From the NCBI GenBank assembly GCA_037974665.1, contig CM075768.1, forward strand, positions 11,461,001 to 11,525,000: 64,000 nt of DNA, in the 5' to 3' direction. Below are positions 47,354-57,966 of this stretch, piece after piece. The notes beneath the pieces are model-generated. The model was not told the origin of the DNA and did not search any database. It saw only the letters and a program-made list of their open reading frames with translations. Every line of letters begins with the position of its first letter. Positions within the stretch are counted from its first letter, which is position 1. A program made the translations under genes and the position numbers. Origin of the DNA: Ehretia macrophylla (lineage: Eukaryota; Streptophyta; Magnoliopsida; Boraginales; Ehretiaceae).

Positions 47354-47358
47354 GACTC

Positions 47359-47720
47359 AGAGTTATACAGGGCCTAATTAGACTCAGACACGACTAGTTC
47401 AGAGTCAGACTCAGAGTCAATCCCGTCCAGCGGTGTCCCGTTCACAGCAGGGTAGTTCAGCTACCTCTACTTACAGAGCTCCTTCGGGAGGCACTGCTCT
47501 AAGACGTCACCAGCAGTGCAGCTTCTGTCAACGCCAGGGCCATACTGAGGAGGTTTGTTGGGAGAGATTGGGCCAGTGTACCGGATGTGGCAGTGATTAA
47601 CACAGGGTTAAGGACTGTCAGAAATTTAAGAACTCTAGGGGTCAGACGTCAGCTCAGAACTCTCAGACCAGGGCACCAGCTGCAGCACCACCACCACGAG
47701 GTCAGGCCCGTGTATTTGCT
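47359..47720 (+). pseudogene. B gag C-terminus with two zinc knuckles
   Basis: It continues gag after the solo LTR: a Gln- and Ser-rich linker with TAG at 47379, then CX2CX4HX4C (CSFCQRQGHTEEVC, about 47518-47560) and CX2CX4HX4C (CTGCGSD-HRVKDC) with TAA at 47598 replacing a probable Gln. The knuckles would bind element RNA. The frame runs directly into protease, so no gag-pol frameshift is used. Confidence 0.9.
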
Positions 47721-50700
47721 TTGGATGTTGAGGAGCTTCTGGATACGACCGCTGTGGTAGAAGGTATTTTTCTTCTTAATGATCAATCAGTTAAGGTTTT
47801 AATTGATTCCGGGGCTTCGCATTCATTTATTACACCTATTTGTGCACAAAATGCTAAGTTGAAACATGATAAATTGTTGCATGATATTGTGGTTTACACT
47901 CCTATAGCGTCGAAGTTTGTCACCAAATCTGTCTGCAAGGCATGTAATATTTATATTCAAGGTCGTGTTTTTCCTGCCGATTTAATTATTCTACCTTTCC
48001 ACGACTTTGAAATTATATTGGGGATGGACTGGTTAAGTAAATATTATGCCCAGCTTGATTGTAGAAAGAAGATTGTGTATCTAGAAATACCCGACCAGCC
48101 TGTACTTAAAATAGTTGGTAGTAGAAAATATACGAGAACTCCTATTATTTCTTCTATTAGAGCATCTAAATTATTGAGCAAAGGTTGTGAGGCTTATCTT
48201 GCATATTTGATTAATCAACCTGGTGATCAATTGAAATTGAATGATGTACCTATCGTGAAAGAGTTTCCGGGGGTGTTTCCTGAAGAGTTACCTGGGTTAT
48301 CGCCTGATAGGGAGATAGAGTTTATGATTGACTTATTGCCGGGGACTTCACCTATCTCTAGGACTCCGTATAGAATGGCTCCACCCGAATTGCAGGAATT
48401 GAAAGTTCAATTGCAGGGCTTGCTTGAGAAGGGATTCATCCAGCTGAGTTCTTCACCTTGGGGTGCGCCAGTCCTATTTGTTAAAAAGAAAGACGGATCT
48501 CTTCGCTTATGCATTGATTATCGGGGTCTTAATCAGGTAACCATAAAAAATAAATATCCTTTGCCTTTAATTGAAGAGTTATTTGATCAGTTGCAAGGCA
48601 CCAAGGTATTCTCTAAATTCGATCTGAGGCAAGGCTATTATCAGCTGAGGATTAAGAAAGATGATGTTCCTAAAACTGCTTTCAGAACTTGATATGGCCA
48701 TTATGAGTTTGTTGTCTTGCCGTTTGGTCTTACTAATGCTCCCGCCGCATTCATGGACTTAATGCAGAGGGTATTCCGTCCCTATCTGGACCAATTTGTG
48801 GTTATCTTCATTGATGATATTCTTGTTTACTCTAGATCTGAGACGGAACATGAACAGCATCTCAGAATTGTGTTGCAGACTCTTCAGGAGCATCAGTTAT
48901 TTGCAAAGTTTAGCAAATGTGAATTCTGGCTTAAGCAAGTTGCTTTTCTTGGCCATATTATCTCGCAGGATGGTATTTCTGTTGACCCAGCGAAGATTGA
49001 AGTTGTGTTATCTTGGAAACGACCTGAAACTGTCACGGAGATCCGTAGCTTCCTTGGTTTAGCTGGGTATTATCGGAGGTTCGTCAAGGATTTCTCTAAG
49101 ATTGCAGGGCCTTTAACTCAACTTACTCAAAAGAAAACAGTATTTGACTGGAGTGATAAATGTGAGGCCAGTTTTCAGGAATTGAAGAAGAGATTGACTA
49201 CAACTCCTATTCTTGCCTTGCCTGAGTGTTATGATAATCTGGTGATCTATAGTGATGCTTCGAAGGAAGGTCTGGGTTGTGTATTGATGCAGAATGGCAG
49301 GGTTATTGCTTATGCTTCCAAGAAACTGAAACCTTATGAACTCAACTATCCGACTCATGATCTTGAGCTTGCAGCTATCATTCTTGCATTAAAGAAATGG
49401 CGTCATTATCTCTGGGGCAACAAGTTTGAAATCTTTACAGATTATAAGAGCTTGAAATATCTATTTTCACAGAAAGAGTTGAACATGAGGCAGAGGCGTT
49501 GGCTGGAATTACTTGAGGACTATAACTGCACTATTAACTATCTTCCGGGTAAGGCCAATATTGTTACTGATGCTAGCTTGATTATCAAGAATTGGGAATT
49601 CATGGAAGAATTATGCTTGTGGAAGCCTAGTACTTCAAATTCTGGTATTCAATTCGCAAGTTTGCAGATTCAATCTCTATTATTATCCAAGATTTGAGAA
49701 GCTCAACAGACTAATCTTTAATTGCTGAAAGTCTTAGAGAATTCAAAAGGGGGAGAGTCGGATTTCAAACTGCACGACGATGGTATTCTCAAATTCAAAG
49801 GTAGAATCTGTATTCCGAATAATCCAACTCTGAAGAAGGATATTCTTACTGAGGCACACAGTTCTAGATATACTATCCATCCAGGCAGTACTAAAATGTA
49901 TAAATATTTAAAGCAAAACTTCTGGTGGAATAATATGAAGAGAGAAATTGCTGACTTTGTTGCTCAATGTCTTACTTGTTAGAAAGTTAAAGTAGAACAT
50001 CAGAGGCCTGCAGGGTTGTTGCAGCCTTTGGCTATTCATGTTTGGAAATGGGATCACATTACCATGGATTTCGTATCAGATTTACCGAGGTCTTCGAAGG
50101 GTAATGACTCAGTTTGGGTTATTGTGGATAGATTGACCAAGACTTCTCATTTCATTGCTAAAAAGAAAACTGATTCTCTTGATAAGCTAGTAGAGTTGTA
50201 TATTGAGAATGTTATCCGACTTCGTGGAATTCCAAAGAGCATTGTGTCAGATAGAGATCCCAGATTCACATCTCAGTTCTGGCAGAAGATTCAGAAAGCT
50301 TTGGGCACGACTTTGAGTTTTAGTACAGCTTATTATCCTCAGACTGATGGTCAATCCGAGAGAACTATCTTAAACATCGAGGATATGTTACGGGCTTGTA
50401 TTCTGGACTTCGGTAAGAGTTGGGAGAAGTATTTGCCACTCGCAGAGTTTGCCTATAACAATAGTTATCAAGCTACCATTGGTATGGCACCTTATGAGGC
50501 ACTGTATGGGCGTAAATGCCGGTCTCATCTCTACTGGGATGATGTTGGTGAGATGAAGAATATCGACCCTACTCTTTTACCTGAGATGAACAAAATGATT
50601 GATCATGTGCAGCTTATCAGAAAAAGAATGCTTATAGCATAGAGCCGACAAAAGAGTTATGCAGATAGACGCCGTCGTGATCTGAAATTTGCCGTGGGGG

Positions 50701-51236
50701 ATCGAGTATTTCTTAAAATTTCTCCTCGCAAGGGTTTGATTCGGCATGGTAAATGAGGTAAACTCAGTCCTCGATATGTGGGACTATTTGAGATAACCGA
50801 AACTATTGGTGATTTGGCTTACCGTTTAGCTTTGCCTCCCAGTCTGGGCACAATCCATGATGTCTTCCATGTTTCTATGCTTCGGAAGTATCAGCCAGAT
50901 CCCTCTCACATACTTGAGCTAGAACCGCTAGAGATCAGTAAGACCTTGACGTACACAGAGAAACCTCTTCGGATTGTAGATCAAAAAGTGCAGGAGCTGA
51001 GGACTAAAAGCATTCCGATGGTTAAAGTTATGTGGGATTATCACGGCGTAGAGGATGCGACGTGGGAGAGAGAGGATCAGATGCGGGAGCGATATCCAGA
51101 GTTATTTGCCGAATCATGTAAGAATTGCGTGGATGCAATTAGTTTAAGGGGGAGAGGATGTGATGCCCGAGATTTAGCCATGCATTCCATTACTGTTGCA
51201 TTCCTTGGTTGTGCATTTCTTTCTGTGCTTTATTAA
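47721..51236 (+). pseudogene. B pol: protease, RT, RNase H, integrase, chromodomain; in-frame stops only
   Basis: Protease ([10 protein letters not shown]), RT ([19 protein letters not shown] near 48811), RNase H ([11 protein letters not shown]) and integrase (zinc finger HSSRYTIH...CLTC; core TMDFVSD, VSDRDPRF, DGQSERT) keep their catalytic residues. A chromodomain follows (VMWDYHGVEDATWE, then RYPELF). All domains share one frame. Stops are TGA 48690, TGA 49695, TAA 49719, TAG 49980, TAG 50640 and TGA 50754, each one C-to-T step from Arg or Gln. A few residues are lost at the RNase H end (near 49565). The frame runs on through the polypurine tract into the 3' LTR. Confidence 0.95.
51143..51158 (+). 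promoter_or_regulatory. B polypurine tract
   Basis: TTTAAGGGGGAGAGGA directly precedes the 3' LTR start TGTGATGCCC (51159). Confidence 0.93.
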
Positions 51237-53553
51237 TTGTCTTCTTTAGCTACTATTCACTCCGTTTTCAAACTACATTCTATTAGTTAATTAACATTTT
51301 TATTAAATCATATTAATTGTTAAAGTAGTGGGAAAAATGTGCAATTGAGCTAGAGGCGATAGGGGAGTTCATCTAGAAAATGTTTTTAGTAGTTGAATGA
51401 ATAGTATTACGTAACTACCTTAGAATTTAATTAACTAACATTAATTTATGCTTAGGACTTGTTTTTAACTAGTTTGACTCACATTTTGACCATACACTTA
51501 AACTAAAATAACTCACCTAAGCTTATATAACACACACACAACTCACCTTAGCTCATAACTAGCAAAAATCAAAACAAAAAAATGCTGAAAAGCACTGTAG
51601 CATAGCCGACAGCAGCAAACAGGAAAAAGAAGAGGATTTTGCTCTTCAATCCTTCAATCCAAGCCTCTCAAAGCCTTGAGCAAGTAGTGTAGGGTGTGTG
51701 CAAGCTTCCTAGGTGCCCCTACGCGCATTGGTGAGGGATTTCACGACTTATTTTCGCATTTCTAAATAGTTACCATTTTCTTGATTTGTTGAAAATGTGA
51801 TCAAAAGCTATTGTATTAATTATCTATGCTATTATACCATGTATATGAATGCTAGAGAACATATTTGAGGCATCGTTTCGCTTTTTAAACGGTTAGAATC
51901 GTTAGTTTGATTTATAAGGTGAATAGTGACATTTTTCTAGGGTTTTGTGTAATTGCATGTATTAGCTTGATTAAACACTCCTAATAGATGCCTTAGATGC
52001 TAATGAAGGTAGTCTAATAGCCCCGTGCACTTGAATTGCTCTAGCATCGCATAAAACATGAAATAGCCGACTTTAACAAAGGGGTTTCGGGGTTAATGCG
52101 AATCCGGGTGGATTCGGGCTTCACTTCTAGTATTCTTAGGCTACCTAGGTGCTGTAGAAGCTTTGACAACCCTTGTTTGAAGCCCGGATAAGGTATGTGT
52201 AGTTTAAAGCCATAAGAGGGATTTTGGGGCTTTCAGGGTAATTGCGGGCGTTTGAATGAATTAGAGGGTTGAGAGAGTTCCTTGAGGGTTAGTTAGAAAG
52301 TTGGGAGAGTTTCCCTTTGAAATTGAATTATTAACTTAGGATTGGAAGAGAAACAGTGTGAAAAACAAAGGGGTTTAAGTGCAATTTCGGTTGACTCATG
52401 CTTCTAAGACCATGGCATGACTCCTTGAGTGTTTAAATGTGGTTTTAAGGTGATTTGGAGCTTTCGGTATGATTCCATGCTTATCATGTATATGTCCCTT
52501 TGTAAAACTGCTTATTAGCTGATATAATTGCTTCTATTCTAACTGCATTGAGGTCAACCTACTTTGTTGATCCTCCTATGTGTTATTGCTTATATTATTG
52601 ATATTAACTTTCCATTGTAAAGTGCATTTCATAGTGGTTGCGCAACCATAGTGTCAGGGGCGGGTGTGTTGAATATCGGCTGGGCGGTAGAGGGCTTGCC
52701 AGTGGATATTCAAACCCCGTACCCTATTCCCTCATTCGCCTGGTCCAAAGATTGCCAGGGGGTGTTGGGTCGTAGGATTATCGGGGTACATCCAGAGTAC
52801 ACCCACTGAAGTGTTTGGGGTTATGCCGGCTTATCGTGATCGTGATCGTGGTTCGTGGATCGTGAATGAAGACCAGTGAAGATTGGTGTATAGGGGTTAT
52901 GTGAAATGTATCCTTTTAAATGTGTGCTTATTTAAGCTATCATTGTTTCTTTAATTGTCTAATTGTTATTGTTGTTTAATTGTATTACCTGTTGCATTGC
53001 ACGCCCCGGGACTATATCCCTCACTGGGCAACAGTGGTTGCTCATACCTCGATATATGTTTCAGGAGACGCTGAGGGTGATCCCCAGTTTGTTGAGGTAG
53101 TAGTGGAGGAGGAAGAGGTGCAGATAGAGCCTTTATCCTAGTTGCTGTGTGTTGTTCTGAGGTGGCTGTGCCTTTTTGTTTCTATTTGGTACTTGTGTAT
53201 CTATTTTGTGGCCTAAAGGCTATGTTTATGTTGGTTGTTGTAAGAAGTTGAAGGATAGTTGGTTGTAGAGTAGAATTGGGAACCTATGTCTTGTAATAAC
53301 TTATGTTTCTGCTTTTATTCACTTTGCATGCTTGGGAGTGAATGGCTTAATGTAGAATGTTTTATCTTCTAAGTATGTTTTAATGTTATCCTAGAATGGC
53401 ATGACTATTAGCCTATATTGTAAACAAGTTACTTGCATGCTTGTGTGGTTTTGGAACTGTTGTTTGCTTCAAGGCTCGGATGGCCTTGAATCTTTAGATA
53501 TATAGCCATGAAAAGTTTGTTTACCTTGTAGTTACCTTATTTGAGAGTTTACA
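51159..53553 (+). repeat. B 3' LTR, first part
   Basis: It matches 41428-43811. It is interrupted after TTACA (53549-53553), the left target duplication of E, and its last 93 bases lie at 60764-60856. Confidence 0.96.
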
Positions 53554-56346
53554 TGTGACACCCCGATCCCTCTCGAGACCGGGAGTTCTAACAATCAATC
53601 TATTCACAACCCAAATCCAAACCCGGCAAGATTTTAGGGAAAGACGGACAGAGTCTCCCCTGTTTCTAGGCAAATTGCAAAACCTGTAATAGCATATAAA
53701 TGGACCAACACCGTGTCCAACCCTTCAACCACCTCAAGGCCATCCGAGCCTCGGTTCACAACAAGCAATTCACAAGTAAATATAAATTCAAGCTTAGCAA
53801 TTAAACTACACCAACCTATTGCATAAAGTAGACTATCATGACTTTCTATCTTTTTCCCTTTTTGTCATTACAAATATATATTGAAGTTAAGCTATATCAA
53901 CTAAATACATAATCTAATGAACTTAAATTACATCCCCTTTAACATTAAATACATATAATACATAAAAGCATACAACTTTACAACTTTGACAACTCAAGTC
54001 ACATAGGCACGCAGGACAACCCTTCAAGCACGGACTTTCACGAAATCACGAACTTTCCAGCTAACATGGCATTTCCTGAAATGTGGTGGTGAGGAGTGAG
54101 TATACACAACACATATACTCAGTGAGGGTGAGACAGATATCGAATTGGAGAGAAAGAAAGTCGTGCAATGCAAATAAGACAGTTAAGCAATATAACTGAT
54201 AAATAAGCAATCAAGATAAACAATCAATACAATAAGTAATTACTGAAAGCATTAACACAACCATTCAAAGCTATACCACACTCTGAAGGCTATGGTTCAC
54301 TCATACGAGCAATGTACCATTCCACGAGCGATACATCAATCTCGAGCTTGATGTTGGCAACGATGACAATAAGCGCGCATCCACCTTATAACACCAGTTT
54401 GGAATACCCCGGAAGTATCCATCAATCTACGACCCAAATCTCCCTGGGAGGCAGCCCAAGCGAGAAGAGGGAATAGCTACGGAGCTAGAGCAACCAACAC
54501 TGGCAACCCGAGGCTACCCAGAGAGGCCCATCACTCACGCGCGAGACACTATGCAATGCAAGACTCGATACAAGGCAATAAACGAGCGATAGCACAACAA
54601 TACAAACTAGTGCCAACAAACGAGATAACAAGCAATCACAAACAATACTAGCATTCAACTAACTTTTCAAGCATAACAAGCAATAATAAGCTACAACAAC
54701 ACCAATTAAACAAGTATATCAAGCAACCCTAAGCATTCTATAGGCACAATATCAAGATAACAAGCAAAATCACAAATCGGCCCCAACTAACAAAACACGA
54801 CCATTTCCAAACGAGCTACGAGTTCTGGAAACCGACTTCACCAATCCTTCTAGGTCACCATAAGGCACGTCTAAGGACCCCGAAACCCTACTTTACCCTA
54901 GAATTCACGCAAAGTTCCGATTTCCCCCTTTGCTCGTTTGAACTACAACTATACCAACCAAACACCCAACCAACGCCATAATCGCACCAAAAGTGCTTCC
55001 ATGGCCTCCCGATACAATGCCAACACGCAAAACGAGAAAACGCCAAACTCGACCTAAACTACCCCGACTTTCACTAAGCCCTTTTTTCTCCGTTTTTCCA
55101 TTACACATTCCAATTAAACCACGCATTTAGGCATTCTAGCATATCTAGCATCTTCCTACATCAACAGAACGCGTAACGGAGCAACTTCATCGAAACGGGG
55201 GTTTACTATTCACTAATTACTATTCATTAATCAATTTAAATTGCAATTTCGATTTTCAACCGCAGAAAATGCTAAAAAACTATAAATACATGTTCTATAA
55301 TCAACAAGGAACATTCTTTAAGCAACAAAACGATTAAAACAACAATCTACGCATAAGTTCAAAAATTTAAAGTTTAGACATACATTTTTCAAATGCGCAA
55401 ATAACGATAAAACTCTCACCTTAGACGCTCCTAGACGCTAGGAAAACCTCGTAGAACGCCTCGGAAACCACCCCGTGGAAGCCCTCGCGAAGAATCGAAG
55501 ATTTTGGCTTGAAATCATTTTTTTTTTCTCCTCCCATATTTTCGGCCCTGCTTGCTGCTGTTCAGTTCTGTTTTTTTTTTTTTTTTTTTTTTAGGCTATT
55601 AAAAAGGGCACAAGGTCAAAATGGTCAATCCCCTTGGTCAAAGCTCACTTAAGTTGGTCAAACTAGCTTATTTTATGCATTTTTAGGCTAAAACAACTAA
55701 GGAAACATCAATTCTAGCTAACAACAATTAAATTATAAAATTTAAGGCACTAAAATACTAGTTTCACTATTTGCTGAGGTCTCGAATTCATTTTCTAACT
55801 ATCTCTGTCGATATGCAATGCACGTTGCGACAACAAAGAAATAACAATTAATTCTCAAAGAATCTAAGAAATATATCATTTTTGGAAAGCATCATAGTTT
55901 AGAATTTACTCCGGCTCGGAGTTACCTTTCTCATTTATTTGAAAACCAAGTGATTTTAACGCAAAACGACCAAAACCGATTTTTAAAATAATCAAAACAA
56001 TCAAGGTAATCAATATTCATTTAAAATAATTAATTTCACTAGTTCTAGAATATTTTAAAGAATTGTGAAGTTAATATTAAGCTGCAAATGAAGGTTAATA
56101 TAAACACATAGTCAAACACAATTAAACCCTAACATTTAAGATAACACTTAATTAATCATAAGAGAATAAATTCAATTACTATAATTAATAGAAGTAGATA
56201 ACAACCTTTCAATTATTCAATATACAATTACTAAATGCTTCCAAGAGAAATATGAAAATTGTGCAAATTGGTTGATTTAACTAATTAAACATTTAATCAA
56301 ATGCAGTCAAGTGCTATTAAATGCATGCCGGGTTCGGGTTGTCACA
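53554..56346 (-). repeat. E LTR (left copy, 3' LTR)
   Basis: Plus strand TGTGACACCCCGATC...GGGTTGTCACA. On the element strand: CAGCAGCAAGCAGG leader with poly-A (complement of the T run at 55570-55592), donor-like TCTAAGGTGAGAG (GT at 55418-55419), GC-rich block (54340-54540), perfect 7-bp hairpin (54098-54120), acceptor-like CATTTCAGG (CTG at 54076-54078). Confidence 0.95.
54076..55419 (-). promoter_or_regulatory. Candidate intron inside the E LTR
   Basis: Read on the minus strand: TAAG/GTGAGA (55419) to ATTTCAG/G (54076), 1344 bp. The right LTR keeps the same layout; next to its donor it reads GGTGAGGGT where the left has GGTGAGAGT. Splicing is inferred. Confidence 0.4.
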
Positions 56347-56360
56347 TCCTTCCCCCCTTA
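56347..56360 (-). promoter_or_regulatory. E polypurine tract
   Basis: TCCTTCCCCCCTTA on the plus strand is TAAGGGGGGAAGGA on the element strand, adjacent to the LTR. Confidence 0.93.
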
Positions 56361-57952
56361 AAACAATTGCGTCCTCGCAATTCTTCTTCCAATAGAACTC
56401 AGCATCATCTGAAATCCAATTCTGACTAATCTTCATTGGTTGCTGAGCAAGATAATATATAAGAATGCTCGTAGGAAATCCCGAATAGAAATTCCAATCA
56501 AGAATGCCGAGGAAATACCAACTAAAGACTGAAGCAAAGATACTGTAGATATCATCAATACCACATACTAATGGCAGGAAGAGTACCGAAGGAGTACCCT
56601 ATAAGAATCTTCAATAGAATTCTAACAAGTACCAAATAAGAAAGTTAAGAGATAGCCAGAGTAGATGCACTTCATGCAGTACTGACTACCGTAAATATAC
56701 CCAGCTGAAAGTTCTGTAAAGGAATATAGAGAAGAATACCAAAGGCCAACCTCTAAATGAAATCTTCCAATCACTGTGTTCCTACCGCAACATCTTAGTC
56801 AAACAGCAAGTATAGATTTCCCCCTGAGTGGAAAGGCCGAAGGAGAAGCCGTAAACAGTACAAGATAATATGTCCAAGCAGAATTCCAAGTGTAGGATCT
56901 TCCAATAAATGCCAATAAGGAAAATACTAGTAAAATGCCCGATAATAATTCCAAAGAATACCGTAAGTAATATGAGATAATGAGTCTGATAGGGATTCCA
57001 GTTACCAAACCAACCGAGGGATGCCAAAGAAAATACCCGAACAATGCTCCAGTAAGAAAGTACCAAGAATTGTCCAATAAGTAATACTAAATAAATGACC
57101 ACTAAGAATCCTAGAGAATGCCATTGAAGAATTTCCAATAAGGAATACCAGTAACACTCCAATAAAGACCGAGACACATATGCCATAGATAATACCATGC
57201 AGTAAGTCCAACTGAAAACCCAATAGCCAAGTCTACCAAGAAGTGCCAATAGAAGTCTTCAAAGAATATCCAATAAGAAAACCAAAGAATGTTCCAGAGA
57301 ACAACAAAATAGAACCCCAAAAGAAAGCTACTCTTTTTATGATTGCCATTCACAAATAAGAGTCTTAGAAGTATGCCAACAACTGAGCTCCATAAACAAA
57401 CACCAACTCCCAAATAAGGCTAGTCAAATGCCATTCATTTCCTGCCAATCCATACACCTTGAAAAGCCAGCGATGAACCACTTTCTTCAGGGGAGGAAGA
57501 GGACTTACTTACCATTTCAATAGGACATGTATGAATGCCAATATATCACAGTTATACATATGCCTTAAACTATTATGCAAGCAAGTTTACAAAATAGTTT
57601 ATTCAACAAAGTCACTCAAGCACGGCAATCAAGTCAAGCATAACATAATCAATTCAAGACATTTTAAAACACACATTACAAGCAATACTTCAAGCAAATA
57701 ACAATTCACGAGATCAATTCGATTCACAATGCCAATTCGATTGGTCAATTCAATGCACAACTAGACACTTTACTTCACTTAGCACACAATTAACACATAA
57801 CACATAACTATATCACATAGGAGCACACATTCATGTCAAGACACACAATCTCACATACAAGCATGCACTTTCAAGGCACACTTAACAAGCACACATTCAA
57901 GGATCACTACCCGCCAGACCGAGGACCCTGTCCCGGCTTATGAGCTAGACAA
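56361..57952 (-). repeat. E internal domain: degenerate short-period repeat, no recognised gene
   Basis: About 56400-57420 is built from loosely repeated units of roughly 11-13 bases resembling CCAATAAGAATR (for example TTCCAATAAGGAATACC near 57131). On the element strand this gives ATTGG-rich sequence. Four minus-strand frames of 73-155 codons overlap here (56782-57413) and predict hydrophobic Trp-, Tyr- and Leu-rich peptides. All three frames are unusually open, so these are best explained by the repeat composition. From 57420 to 57952 the sequence is AT-rich leader. An ATG overlapping a perfect donor (ATGGTAAGTAAG, 57504-57515) is present. Confidence 0.75.
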
Positions 57953-57964
57953 GCTCTGATACCA
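57953..57964 (-). promoter_or_regulatory. E primer-binding site
   Basis: GCTCTGATACCA on the plus strand is TGGTATCAGAGC on the element strand, a perfect Met-tRNAi complement two bases from the LTR. Confidence 0.96.
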
Positions 57965-57966
57965 CC

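Noticed and set aside
56782..57413. Four overlapping minus-strand ORFs of 73-155 codons with hydrophobic, Trp- and Tyr-rich products
   Set aside because: They overlap in several frames and arise from the low stop density of the degenerate CCAAT-like repeat; no domain or codon preference supports a real membrane protein.
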